A DNA stretch of 22,028 bases, from positions 1 to 22,028 of the forward strand of contig CAYGDW010000049.1 of NCBI GenBank assembly GCA_964348755.1, in the 5' to 3' direction. A model generated the notes under the pieces. That model had not been told where the DNA came from. It did no database searches and was given only the letters and a program-made list of their open reading frames with translations. The position numbers and the translations under genes are program-made. Shown in pieces: positions 7,273 to 15,434 of the stretch (its first letter is position 1; every line of letters starts with the position of its first letter). The stretch comes from UBA7960 sp964348755. Lineage in GTDB: Bacteria; Bacteroidota; Bacteroidia; Bacteroidales; UBA7960.

Positions 7273-8796
7273 TTAATTGATTGCTTGCACAGCCTTCTTT
7301 ATTCGGCTTATACTCTCCTCCTTGCCCAATATTTCCATAATTTGGCTCAAATCAGGCCCGGTTCCGTTTCCAACCAAAGCAAGGCGCAGCCCGGGAAGTA
7401 GTTTTCCTGCAGGAATATTTTGCTCCTCCATGTATTTATGCATTGCATTATTAATGTTTTCGGCATTAAATGGCAGTAAAACAGAGAGGCGCAATGTGAT
7501 TCCAAGTAACAAACCAGGTGTTTCGGGGGTCCATTTTTTTCGGACAAAGGTTTCGTCGTATTCCGAAGGGGTTGTAAAAAAGAAGGTGGCCTGGTCTGCC
7601 ATTTCCGAAACAAAGTTAACTCGTCCGCGCATCAATTCGGCAATTTTGATCGCTTTCTTAGCCTCCACATCAATGCTTCTGTTGCCAAGTTCTTTTTGCA
7701 GCAAATCAGCAATTACTGAAAGTGGTTGTGCAATAAGGTACTGGTGGTTGAACCATTTAGCCTTTTCCGGGTCAAATTTGGCTCCTGATTTACCTACCCT
7801 TTCCAAAGAAAATGTTTCAATCAGTTGGTTGAGGCTGAACATTTCTTTTTCTGTACCCGGATTCCATCCCATTAGGGCCAATATATTAACAAAAGCTTCC
7901 TGAAAGTATCCTGATTCGCGGTAACCACTCGATTTTTCGCCCGTAAGGGGGTCTGTCCATTTCAATGGAAACACCGGAAATCCAAGCCTGTCGCCATCGC
8001 GCTTGCTCAGTTTGCCGTTACCGTCGGGCTTAAGCAGCAGGGGCAGGTGTGCAAACCGGGGCATGCTTTGTTGCCAACCAAAACTTTTGTAAAGCAGCAC
8101 GTGGAGCGGTGCCGAGGGCAGCCATTCCTCGCCCCTTATCACATGGGTAATTTTCATCAGGTAGTCGTCAACTACATTGGCCAGGTGGTAGGTGGGCATC
8201 CCGTCGCTTTTAAACAACACCTTATCGTCGAGCTGCCATGAATGCACCTTTACTGTTCCACGGATAATATCCTCCAGAACTACCTCTTCGTTTTGGGGCG
8301 TTTTGAAGCGGATTACATAATTCTCGCCAGAATTGATGCGATTTTTCACCTCAATAGCCGGCAGGGTAAGGGCGTTTTTCATGCCGAGTCTTGACCGGCA
8401 ATCGTATTGCGGATTACCACTTTTGTCGGTTTCAATACGTTTGCGCATTTCTTCGAGCTCCTCGGGCGTATCGAAAGCATAATACGCATGGCCTGTCTCA
8501 AGCAGTTGCATGGCGTATTGTCTGTACATATCTTTACGTTCGCTTTGGCGATAAGGCCCAAACGGGCCACCAACGCCGGGTCCTTCGTCCCATTGCAGTC
8601 CGCACCAGCGCAATGAATCCATTATATATTGTTCGGCGCCAGGCACATAGCGGTTCTGGTCGGTGTCTTCTATCCGAAGCAGAAAATCGCCGCCATGCTT
8701 TTTTGCAAAAAGGAAATTATACAAAGCCGTGCGTACACCGCCCATGTGCAGGGGGCCGGTAGGGCTGGGTGCAAATCGTACTCTTACTCTCGACAT
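7273..8796 (-). CDS. gltX: Glutamyl-tRNA synthetase
   Basis: This 507-aa class I aminoacyl-tRNA synthetase charges tRNA-Glu. The N-terminus RFAPSPTGPLHMGGVRTALYNF carries the HIGH-type motif as HMGG (residues 17-20), then RIEDTDQNR, and the KMSKS-type motif KLSKRDGD at 262-269 with the following FPVFPLKW region. The anticodon-binding all-helical C-terminal half is complete (LMGWNPGTEKE, KFDPEKAKWFNHQYL). The length matches Bacteroidota GltX. It is the last gene of the - strand run lysS, GH3-like, LysE-like, gltX, starting 17 bp after the LysE-family gene. Translation starts at the ATG with M-S-R-V-R-V-R-F-A-P, standard for this family. Whether it is discriminating for tRNA-Glu cannot be judged here. 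Confidence 0.97.
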   Translation of the reverse strand: MSRVRVRFAPSPTGPLHMGGVRTALYNFLFAKKHGGDFLLRIEDTDQNRYVPGAEQYIMDSLRWCGLQWDEGPGVGGPFGPYRQSERKDMYRQYAMQLLETGHAYYAFDTPEELEEMRKRIETDKSGNPQYDCRSRLGMKNALTLPAIEVKNRINSGENYVIRFKTPQNEEVVLEDIIRGTVKVHSWQLDDKVLFKSDGMPTYHLANVVDDYLMKITHVIRGEEWLPSAPLHVLLYKSFGWQQSMPRFAHLPLLLKPDGNGKLSKRDGDRLGFPVFPLKWTDPLTGEKSSGYRESGYFQEAFVNILALMGWNPGTEKEMFSLNQLIETFSLERVGKSGAKFDPEKAKWFNHQYLIAQPLSVIADLLQKELGNRSIDVEAKKAIKIAELMRGRVNFVSEMADQATFFFTTPSEYDETFVRKKWTPETPGLLLGITLRLSVLLPFNAENINNAMHKYMEEQNIPAGKLLPGLRLALVGNGTGPDLSQIMEILGKEESISRIKKAVQAIN

Positions 8797-8813
8797 GTTT
8801 TATTTTTTTTAAA

Positions 8814-9443
8814 TCAGACAAAATATATTACCCTTACTATAAGCCCAATACCAAACAAAATTAGGCCAATGCCTACAATTCGGTTTATAACGGTAAGTAC
8901 CCTGGCATTTAGATATCGCTTAATGCGGTGAGCCACACTAACCTTAACAATGTCGGTTAGAAATACGGCGCCTAGGGTTCCGGCAAAAAATACCTGTATT
9001 TCTTTAGAAGGGATTCCATAATTTGAGGAAACCACGCTCATAACCCCTATCCAGAAAATGAGCAAAAAGGGGTTAAAAATATTCAGAAAAAAGCCTTTCA
9101 ATATGTATTTAAGCACTCCCCGGCCACTAACGCGCACTTCTATGCTAACCGGGGCCGGCAAAACATATTTGCGGGTAAATGTTACTAACCCAAAACCCAT
9201 CAGCAACAGGCCTCCAATAATGCCTACAGCTGTTTGGTTGCGCTCGTTGTACAATATTTGCAATGCCCCAATATAGCCAAGTGCAATCAGCAAAAAGTCG
9301 CTAAGGGTAATGCCAATGGCAAACTGCAGGCCAGCCGAAAACCCCCTGTGTATGCTGGTTTGCACCAGCGATATGAACGATGGCCCTATAAGAAATGCAA
9401 GGGTAACACCCAAAATCAAACCTTCGATAAGAGCGGAGGGCAT
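8814..9443 (-). CDS. LysE-family translocator (amino-acid exporter type)
   Basis: This 209-aa, very hydrophobic protein has about six membrane segments. The N-terminus LILGVTLAFLIGPSFISLVQTSIHRGFSAGLQFAIG carries the conserved Gly-Pro of the first helix and the loop before helix 2, as in LysE/RhtB exporters. NIFNPFLLIFWIGV matches the family's 'NPK...F' region in helix 4. Family members export lysine, arginine, threonine, homoserine or other small molecules from the cytoplasm by proton exchange. The substrate cannot be read from sequence. The gene lies 6 bp after the GH3-like gene and 17 bp before gltX, so it is co-transcribed with an amido-synthetase-like enzyme and two aminoacyl-tRNA synthetases. 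That context makes an amino acid or amino-acid conjugate a plausible cargo, as inference only. Confidence 0.88.
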   Translation of the reverse strand: MPSALIEGLILGVTLAFLIGPSFISLVQTSIHRGFSAGLQFAIGITLSDFLLIALGYIGALQILYNERNQTAVGIIGGLLLMGFGLVTFTRKYVLPAPVSIEVRVSGRGVLKYILKGFFLNIFNPFLLIFWIGVMSVVSSNYGIPSKEIQVFFAGTLGAVFLTDIVKVSVAHRIKRYLNARVLTVINRIVGIGLILFGIGLIVRVIYFV

Positions 9444-9449
9444 GTGGTA

Positions 9450-11003
9450 TTATTCAGATTTTTTCTGGTTTACATATTTTTCCCATTCTTCAAGTACCAC
9501 TCCTTTTATCACCCTGGGAAATTTATTTTGTGCGCCTTCTTTTCCTTTCATCTTCATCCAGTCGTAAAATATGGCTGAAGGCAACACTTCTACTATAACA
9601 TCCTTAATAGCGGCTATGCGCTCTACGCGATAATCGTCGTTGAGAATACTGAGGTTTTCATCAAGGGCATGCTTCAGGGCGGCCGGGTCAACCGGGCTAT
9701 CGGTTCCCACAAACCATTTATGGGCAAACAGGGTGTTGTAACTAATGCCTGCAACAGTAAACTCCCGTACCTCAATGTTTAGCTGGTCTTCGGCCATTTT
9801 TACAGCCATATTCATATTTTCCTGCGAGAGGTGCTCTCCGCAAAGGTTCAGAAAATGCTTGGTGCGGCCGGTAATTACAATTTCGCTCAATTCTTTGTTT
9901 GTAAACTTTATGGTATCGCCTATAAGGTATCTGAATGCCCCGGCGCAGGTGGTCAGCAGTAATGCATACTCTTTGCCTTCTTCAACCTGGCCAATGGTAA
10001 GCGTTTTGGCATTGGGCCTAAGGTTGTTCAATTCATCAAAGTTTTCGGGATTAAAAGGCACAAATTCGTAAAACAGACCTTTGTCAAGCACCATTTGCAT
10101 GCTTTTGACGTTGGGTCTGTTTTGAAATGCGATAAACCCTTCCGAGGCCAGATAAGTTTCGATGTAGGTAATAGGTTTGCCCAATAATTTTTCGAACCCC
10201 TTGGCATAAGGAGTAAAAGAAACCCCACCATGAACAAAAATGCTAAGGTTGGGCCAAATTTCGTGAATGTTGTTCAGTTTGTAATGGTCAATTATTTTTT
10301 CAATAAGAATTTGCCACCAGGCCGGTACCCCAACTATTACGCCTATGTCCCAGTCTTTGGCCTTTTTAACAATTTCATTGAGCTTGGTGGGCCAGTCGCG
10401 TTCTTTAGAAATACGTTTTCCGGGTTTATAAAAATGTTCAAACCAAAAGGGTATGTTTTTGGCGGTAATGCCCGAAAGGTCGCCTTCGAAGTAAGTGCCA
10501 TTATGCTGAAGGTGAGTGCTGCCACCCAGCATTAGTATTCCTTTTTCAAAAAACGAAGTAGGGAAATCGTATCGCGCCAGTGAGAATATTTGTCTGATGC
10601 TGGTTTTTTTTATGGCACGAAGCATGTCGTTTGTTATCGGAATGTATTTACTCGAAGCTTCGGAAGTGCCAGAACTGAGGGCAAAATATTTAACCCTTCC
10701 TGGCCAGCACACAAAGGGTTCGCCATTGAGCGAACGGAACCACCATAGGCGGAAAATAAGATTATAGTCGTAAAGAGGCACATTTTGCTGAAACAGGCTT
10801 ACCATGTTTTTTGAGCGAATCATTTGCCCAAATTCGAAATGTTCGCCTATGGCTGTGGTTGAAGCCCTTCTCAGAATTTTCTTCAGTTCTTTGCGCTGTA
10901 TAACCTCCGGGTCTTTATTTGCAAAAATTACTGGCATTTTGCTGCGCAGTTCTATTGCACTTTTTAAAACCGATCCTAAAATTGGTTTTCCTAAAATTGG
11001 CAT
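9450..11003 (-). CDS. GH3 auxin-responsive-promoter family protein (acyl-acid amido synthetase-like)
   Basis: This 517-aa protein belongs to the GH3 branch of the ANL adenylating superfamily. Visible motifs are the nucleotide-binding loop ALSSGTSEASSKYIPIT (about residues 108-124), YLASEGFIAFQ near 300, and TTCAGAFRYLIGDTIKFT, where the Tyr and Asp bind ATP ribose in the family, followed by GRTKHFLNLCGEHLS and the mobile C-terminal domain. Plant GH3 enzymes adenylate acids such as jasmonate or indole-acetate and join them to amino acids. Bacterial members are common in Bacteroidota and mostly uncharacterised. There is no signal peptide, so it is cytoplasmic. It lies 37 bp after lysS and 6 bp before a LysE-type exporter. 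The family is sure; the acid and amine substrates are unknown. Confidence 0.9.
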   Translation of the reverse strand: MPILGKPILGSVLKSAIELRSKMPVIFANKDPEVIQRKELKKILRRASTTAIGEHFEFGQMIRSKNMVSLFQQNVPLYDYNLIFRLWWFRSLNGEPFVCWPGRVKYFALSSGTSEASSKYIPITNDMLRAIKKTSIRQIFSLARYDFPTSFFEKGILMLGGSTHLQHNGTYFEGDLSGITAKNIPFWFEHFYKPGKRISKERDWPTKLNEIVKKAKDWDIGVIVGVPAWWQILIEKIIDHYKLNNIHEIWPNLSIFVHGGVSFTPYAKGFEKLLGKPITYIETYLASEGFIAFQNRPNVKSMQMVLDKGLFYEFVPFNPENFDELNNLRPNAKTLTIGQVEEGKEYALLLTTCAGAFRYLIGDTIKFTNKELSEIVITGRTKHFLNLCGEHLSQENMNMAVKMAEDQLNIEVREFTVAGISYNTLFAHKWFVGTDSPVDPAALKHALDENLSILNDDYRVERIAAIKDVIVEVLPSAIFYDWMKMKGKEGAQNKFPRVIKGVVLEEWEKYVNQKKSE

Positions 11004-11040
11004 GGTGATATGGTTTTGGTTGCAAGTATTTTCTTAAATT

Positions 11041-12774
11041 TCAGTTGCCTGCCTTATCAATCCATTCTTTTACCTCTTCGGGCTTGGGAGGCGGAGTTTC
11101 CATTTTCAGTTTTTTGCGCAATCCGCAAAGCTGGTTAAAAACCTTATTTGGGTTGGCATCTTTGAGTGCAGAAAGTTCGGCAAAGCCTGCCTGCTGCAAT
11201 ATTGGCACCCAAACACTGGGTACTCCAATAGTTTCAAAGCCTTCGGTATTGTTGGTAACGGTCGAAACCTTCTCGGGTCTCATTTGCGGAAAAAAAAGCA
11301 CATCCTGTATTGATGGGCTGTTGGTCATAATCATGGTAAGGCGGTCAATGCCAATGCCAAGCCCGGCGGTTGGGGGCATACCTGTTTCAATGGCGCGCAA
11401 AAAGTCTTCGTCTAATATCATTGCCTCAGGATCGCCGCGGCGGCCCAGTTCAATCTGCTCTTCGAAACGATGGCGCTGGTCAATGGGGTCGTTCAACTCA
11501 GAAAATGCATTGCATATTTCCTTGCCGTTGCAAATGGCCTCGAAGCGCTCAACAAGGCCTGGCTTGCTGCGGTGCTTCTTGGCAAGTGGCGACATTTCAA
11601 CCGGATAATCGGTAATGAATGTGGGCTGAATAAGTTTCGATTCGCAGCATTCGCCAAATATCTCGTCTATAAGTTTTCCGCGACCCATGCTTTGGTCGGT
11701 TTCCAGGCCAAGACTGTTGGCAAAGGCGCGCATGGCTTCTTCGTCCATTGCAGAAACATCAGTACCGGTAAAATGCTCAATGGCCTCATACATGCTGAAG
11801 CGTGGCCAGGGTCTTTTGAAGTCGATATCTTGCTCTCCAACCTGCACCTGGGTTTTTCCGTGCAAATCCATGGCAATTTTTTCTACCATTTCTTCAACCA
11901 GGTTCATCATCCACTCGTAGTCGCGATAGGCTACATAAAGTTCCATTTGGGTAAACTCGGGATTGTGAAACCGGCTCATACCTTCGTTGCGAAAGTCTTT
12001 GGCAAACTCGAACACACCATCAAAGCCGCCCACAATAAGGCGTTTGAGGTAAAGCTCGTTGGCAATGCGCAGGTAAAGGGTGGTATCGAGGGTGTTGTGG
12101 TAAGTTTTGAACGGTCTTGCAGCAGCTCCGCCATAAATTGGTTGCAGCACGGGCGTTTCCACTTCAAGGTAGCCCTTGTTGAGCAAGAAGTTTCGCATAC
12201 TTTGCACCAGCCGGGCACGCTTGCGAAAGGTTTCCTTTATATCCGGGTTTACAATCAGGTCTAAATGGCGCTGCCTGTAGCGTTGTTCGGGGTCGGTAAA
12301 AGCATTGTAAACAGCCCCGTCCTTCTCCTTTACAACAGGAAGTGGGCGCAGCGATTTTGTCAATATTTTGTATTCCTTCACGTGCAAGGTAATTTCGCCC
12401 ATTCGGGTTACGAATACAAAGCCCTTTACGCCAATAATGTCACCAATGTCTAAAAGGCGTTTAAAAACCACATTATAAAAACTTTTGTCGTCGCCTGGGC
12501 AAATCTCGTCGCGGTTAAAATATAGCTGAATACGCCCGCTATCGTCCTGAAGTTCAACAAAAGAGGCGTTGCCCATTATGCGGCGGCTCATAATGCGGCC
12601 GGCCAGGCTCACCTCCTGGTAAAGGCTGCTGTTAGCAGCAAAATTTTCCAGAATATCAACTGCTGTTGCATTTACTTCAAAACTTTCGGCAGGGTAGGGG
12701 TCTATGCCTATCTCAAGAAGTTCTTTAAGCGCATCTCTGCGCATTTGCTCCTGTTCACTCAATTTAATGCTCAT
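11041..12774 (-). CDS. lysS: Lysyl-tRNA synthetase, class II
   Basis: This 577-aa class IIb synthetase charges tRNA-Lys. An N-terminal OB-fold anticodon domain (SLAGRIMSRRIMGNASFVEL, residues 57-75) is followed by RYRQRHLDLI, motif 2 FRNEGMSRFHNPEFTQMEL from 261, and motif 3 GLGIGIDRL at 471-479. After the usual end (DVLFFPQMRPE, about 491-501) it has some 75 extra residues, including ETIGVPSVWVPILQQAGF and a Pro-rich stretch, a C-terminal extension that I associate with Bacteroidota LysRS. It is the first gene of the four-gene - strand run. A promoter-like TATCTTTG box lies about 33 bp upstream of the ATG, in the region shared with divergent rlmD. Confidence 0.97.
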   Translation of the reverse strand: MSIKLSEQEQMRRDALKELLEIGIDPYPAESFEVNATAVDILENFAANSSLYQEVSLAGRIMSRRIMGNASFVELQDDSGRIQLYFNRDEICPGDDKSFYNVVFKRLLDIGDIIGVKGFVFVTRMGEITLHVKEYKILTKSLRPLPVVKEKDGAVYNAFTDPEQRYRQRHLDLIVNPDIKETFRKRARLVQSMRNFLLNKGYLEVETPVLQPIYGGAAARPFKTYHNTLDTTLYLRIANELYLKRLIVGGFDGVFEFAKDFRNEGMSRFHNPEFTQMELYVAYRDYEWMMNLVEEMVEKIAMDLHGKTQVQVGEQDIDFKRPWPRFSMYEAIEHFTGTDVSAMDEEAMRAFANSLGLETDQSMGRGKLIDEIFGECCESKLIQPTFITDYPVEMSPLAKKHRSKPGLVERFEAICNGKEICNAFSELNDPIDQRHRFEEQIELGRRGDPEAMILDEDFLRAIETGMPPTAGLGIGIDRLTMIMTNSPSIQDVLFFPQMRPEKVSTVTNNTEGFETIGVPSVWVPILQQAGFAELSALKDANPNKVFNQLCGLRKKLKMETPPPKPEEVKEWIDKAGN

Positions 12775-12806
12775 TATGCCTTATTTTGCAAATTTCAAAA
12801 CCACTG

Positions 12807-12814
12807 CAAAGATA
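12807..12814 (-). promoter_or_regulatory. Bacteroidota-type -7 promoter box for lysS operon
   Basis: On the - strand the sequence TATCTTTG matches the Bacteroidota sigma-70-type -7 consensus TAnnTTTG and lies about 33 nt upstream of the lysS ATG. The region expected to hold the -33 element is A/T-rich but has no clear TTTG. The match is exact for the box; promoter activity is inferred. Confidence 0.6.
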
Positions 12815-12859
12815 CTGAATCTATGGCTTATTTTTTAGCAGGGGCGCAGCCAACTGTAT

Positions 12860-12867
12860 TACCTTTG
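12860..12867 (+). promoter_or_regulatory. Bacteroidota-type -7 promoter box for rlmD
   Basis: TACCTTTG on the + strand matches TAnnTTTG. It ends 13 nt before the likely TTG start at 12881, so the transcript would have a leader of only about ten bases or fewer. A T-run near 12830-12836 is where a weak -33 element would be. This box and the oppositely oriented lysS box share the 106-bp divergent region. Confidence 0.55.
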
Positions 12868-12880
12868 CATTTTAAATATT

Positions 12881-14314
12881 TTGATTTTGAAACGCAGACA
12901 CCCATTGCATAATCAGGTTGTTGAAAGTATTTCCATAACTGGCTTTGCTGCCGAAGGCAAAGCCATTGCACGCCTTGGCGAGGTAGTGGTTTTTCTCAAT
13001 TACGGTGCCCCTGGCGATATAGTAGATATACGGATAACCAAAACCCGGAAGAACTTTTTTGAGGGCGAAATCGTACGGATTGTGAAACCATCGACCGACC
13101 GAGCGCTCCCCGTTTGCGAGCATTTTGGCACTTGCGGTGGCTGCAAATGGCAACACCTCCAATACCCCAAACAACTTTTTTACAAACAACAGCAGGTTGC
13201 CGACAGCCTTGAACGTATTGGAAAAGTTTTGCCTGGCACTTACCAGATGCTCCCAATTGCCGGATCAGAAAAATCAGAGTATTATCGCAATAAACTCGAG
13301 TTTACTTTTTCTGACCGCAGATGGTTGACCCGGCAAGACATTGCCTCGGGTGAAGAGTTTAAAAATCTCAATGCATTGGGTTTTCATATTCCCAGACTTT
13401 TTGACAAGGTCCTCGACATAAACAAATGCTGGCTTCAGCCCGAACCATCCAATGCCATAAGGCTTGCCGTAAAAGATTTTGCCTTAAAAAACAACCTGGA
13501 ATTCTATGATATAAAGCAGGAAACAGGCTTTTTGCGAAACCTTATAATTCGCAATAGCAGCACTGGCGATGTGATGGTGATCTTTGTGTTTTCGACAAAC
13601 GAAAAAGAGAAAATTGAATTGATAATGGGCTTCGTTCGCGACCACTTCCCGCAGGTTACCACCCTGGCCTATTTCATTAACAACAAAAAAAACAGCAGCC
13701 TTAACGACCTTGAACCGTTAATTTTTCATGGCGAGCCAGGTATGAACGAACAAATGGGCGTTTTGAAATTTTTAGTGGGGCCCAAATCATTTTATCAAAC
13801 AAATGCTTCCCAGGCCATCAGGCTCTATTCAATTGCGCTGGAGTTTGCCGGCTTGCAGGGGCATGAGCTTGTTTACGATCTCTACACGGGTACTGGCACC
13901 ATAGCACTGTTTATGGCCCGCTTGGCCGCCCGGGTGGTTGGTATTGAATATGTAGATGAGGCAGTGGTGCATGCCCGCCAAAATGCTGCTGCCAACCAGA
14001 TTAGCAATGCATTGTTCTTTGCTGGCGATATGACCAGGGTTTTCAATGAAGATTTTATTGACAGGCACGGCCCTCCGCACGTGGTTGTAACCGACCCCCC
14101 GCGGGCTGGTATGCACCCCGATGTGGTAAAATGCATTGCAAAAAGTGGAGCTGCCAAAGTAGTTTATGTTAGTTGCAATCCAGCAAGCCAGGCCCGCGAT
14201 ATTGGAATGCTAAGCAGTGTTTATAAGGTTACCAGGGTGCAGGCAGTTGATATGTTTCCGCATACCCATCACGTAGAAAGCGTTGCATTGCTCCAAAGAA
14301 TTGGCCACGATTGA
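12881..14314 (+). CDS. rlmD: 23S rRNA (uracil-1939-C5)-methyltransferase, RlmD/RumA type
   Basis: This 477-aa SAM-dependent methyltransferase makes 5-methyluridine in 23S rRNA. An N-terminal TRAM-like domain (residues 12-70) is followed by the [4Fe-4S] cysteines C79, C85, C88 (CEHFGTCGGC) and C183 (INKCWL). The SAM-binding motif VYDLYTGTGTIALF, the DPPRAGMHPDVV motif, the nucleophile C432 in VSCNPASQARD and E466 in HHVES are all present. No ATG exists upstream in frame; the start is TTG at 12881 or TTG at 12887. It faces away from lysS and is followed by a weak hairpin plus a T-rich stretch. Members of this family include RlmC and TrmA. The four-Cys cluster excludes TrmA, and Bacteroidota copies are usually annotated RlmD, but the exact target uridine is inferred. 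Confidence 0.92.
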   Translation: MILKRRHPLHNQVVESISITGFAAEGKAIARLGEVVVFLNYGAPGDIVDIRITKTRKNFFEGEIVRIVKPSTDRALPVCEHFGTCGGCKWQHLQYPKQLFYKQQQVADSLERIGKVLPGTYQMLPIAGSEKSEYYRNKLEFTFSDRRWLTRQDIASGEEFKNLNALGFHIPRLFDKVLDINKCWLQPEPSNAIRLAVKDFALKNNLEFYDIKQETGFLRNLIIRNSSTGDVMVIFVFSTNEKEKIELIMGFVRDHFPQVTTLAYFINNKKNSSLNDLEPLIFHGEPGMNEQMGVLKFLVGPKSFYQTNASQAIRLYSIALEFAGLQGHELVYDLYTGTGTIALFMARLAARVVGIEYVDEAVVHARQNAAANQISNALFFAGDMTRVFNEDFIDRHGPPHVVVTDPPRAGMHPDVVKCIAKSGAAKVVYVSCNPASQARDIGMLSSVYKVTRVQAVDMFPHTHHVESVALLQRIGHD

Positions 14315-14315
14315 T

Positions 14316-14356
14316 TTGCTATTAAAATAATGCAATAAGCAACCCCGTTTTTTTAT
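14316..14356 (+). terminator. Possible weak terminator after rlmD
   Basis: TTGCTATT at 14316-14323 can pair with AATAAGCAA at 14334-14342 with one bulged base, and a T-rich run (7 T, A, 5 T) follows from 14348. The stem is A/T-rich and weak, so read-through into the next gene is possible. Confidence 0.4.
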
Positions 14357-14383
14357 TTTTATTGAATAAACGACACGATAATT

Positions 14384-15046
14384 ATGAAAACTGCATTGGT
14401 AATCGGGACAACCGGTTTGGTTGGCAGACGCCTGGTAGAGCAGCTGCTCAACGACTTGGCATTTGAAAAAGTTGTTGTTTTTGCCCGCCGTTCGGGCGGA
14501 TTTCAATCTACAAAGCTTCAGGAGCATATTATCGACTTCGACCACCCGGAGCTGTGGCAGCACCTGGTTAAAGGAGATGTGCTGTTTTCGGCATTGGGTA
14601 CCACTTTAGCCAAGGCTGGCAGCAAACAAGCTCAATATAAAGTTGATTATACCTTTCAGTATCAGTTTGCCTCAGCAGCCGCACACAATTCGGTGCCGGT
14701 TTATGTTTTGGTGTCATCGGCCGGAGCAAACCCGCAGAGCAACTTTTTTTATATGCGAATGAAAGGCGAACTTGAGAGGGATATAAAAGGGCTTGTATTT
14801 TGGTCAATCAATATTATTAAACCAGGCCCGCTTCATGGCAAAAGAGTGGAGTCGCGCCCCACAGAAATCATCGGCCTAAGCATTATTCGCTTTTTTAATG
14901 GCATGGGTTTATTTAGAAAGTACAGGCCCATTTCTGGGGAAGAAGTGTCACGGGCAATGATAAATGTAGCTAAAAGCGTCAAGCCCGGTTTTAATGAATA
15001 CGGTCTGGATAATTTGTTTAAGCTTGCCCAAATTTCTGACCAATAA
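14384..15046 (+). CDS. NAD(P)-binding atypical SDR, TIP30/HTATIP2-like oxidoreductase
   Basis: This 220-aa protein starts MKTALVIGTTGLVGRRLVEQLL, with the Rossmann glycine motif G-T-T-G-L-V-G at residues 8-14, typical of atypical short-chain dehydrogenases. LFSALGTTLAKAGSKQAQYKVDY and VLVSSAGANPQSNFFYMRMKGELE are the blocks shared with the TIP30/HTATIP2 and YwnB-like group (S-S-x-G-A and Y-x-x-x-K). The later SINIIKPGPLHGKR matches 'I.RPg.L.G.R'. The start ATG gives the motif at the expected distance. The family binds NADPH, and the reaction of bacterial members is generally unknown. It lies 70 bp after rlmD in the same direction and ends in a hairpin shared with the convergent acylphosphatase. 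No substrate is suggested. Confidence 0.82.
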   Translation: MKTALVIGTTGLVGRRLVEQLLNDLAFEKVVVFARRSGGFQSTKLQEHIIDFDHPELWQHLVKGDVLFSALGTTLAKAGSKQAQYKVDYTFQYQFASAAAHNSVPVYVLVSSAGANPQSNFFYMRMKGELERDIKGLVFWSINIIKPGPLHGKRVESRPTEIIGLSIIRFFNGMGLFRKYRPISGEEVSRAMINVAKSVKPGFNEYGLDNLFKLAQISDQ

Positions 15047-15060
15047 TTAAAAATGGCCAT

Positions 15061-15098
15061 AACCCAAACCTTGGCCTTATTGGCCTTAGGGTTGTTTT
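15061..15098 (+). terminator. Likely terminator after the TIP30-like gene
   Basis: AACCC (15061-15065) pairs with GGGTT (15089-15093), and GGCC (15073-15076) pairs with GGCC (15082-15085) around a TTATT loop, with a small internal loop. GTTTTG follows. It lies between convergent genes and may work in both directions, though the T tract is short. Confidence 0.5.
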
Positions 15099-15154
15099 GA
15101 CTGGCCAAGTGGGGCACTTGTTTATTTTCCCGAATGGCATATTCAGGAATTTGC

Positions 15155-15424
15155 TCATCGAGTTTCGAATGATTGAAAACCGCTAACCGGCACAGGGTGT
15201 ATTTCGAAGTGGGTTACCCTGGCCAGGATTGGGCCGCGCCGGCACCATTGTGCAAAAATGGCAATTGAGCTTTCGTCGCCTTCGGCTTCGATATATACGC
15301 TATTATCAGGCATGTTTTTAACAAATCCTTTTACGCCGGTTTCATTGGCCTTGTTTTGGGTAAAGTATCTGAATCCTACACCCTGTACCTTGCCGTAAAC
15401 CCTTATCTGACATGCCTTTTGCAT
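15155..15424 (-). CDS. acyP: Acylphosphatase
   Basis: This 89-aa single-domain protein has the normal acylphosphatase length. The N-terminal V-Y-G-K-V-Q-G-V-G-F-R-Y-F holds the phosphate-binding loop with catalytic Arg19, and G-F-V-K-N-M-P-D-N holds catalytic Asn37. VYIEAEGDESSIAIFAQWCRRGP follows the usual second half. It hydrolyses carboxyl-phosphate bonds of small acyl phosphates (for example acetyl phosphate or 1,3-bisphosphoglycerate) in the cytoplasm. Translation starts at an ATG 10 bp after the stop of the exonuclease/GIY-YIG gene, so the two are probably co-transcribed, without an obvious functional link. Confidence 0.95.
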   Translation of the reverse strand: MQKACQIRVYGKVQGVGFRYFTQNKANETGVKGFVKNMPDNSVYIEAEGDESSIAIFAQWCRRGPILARVTHFEIHPVPVSGFQSFETR

Positions 15425-15434
15425 TCGTGTTGGA

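Noticed and set aside
7277..7903. Open frame of 208 codons opposite gltX
   Set aside because: Antisense to a complete, motif-bearing gltX, with low-complexity composition; not a gene.
11470..12264. Long + strand open frame (264 codons) opposite lysS
   Set aside because: It lies wholly antisense to a clear lysyl-tRNA synthetase and shows no family motif; it is a shadow of lysS codon usage.
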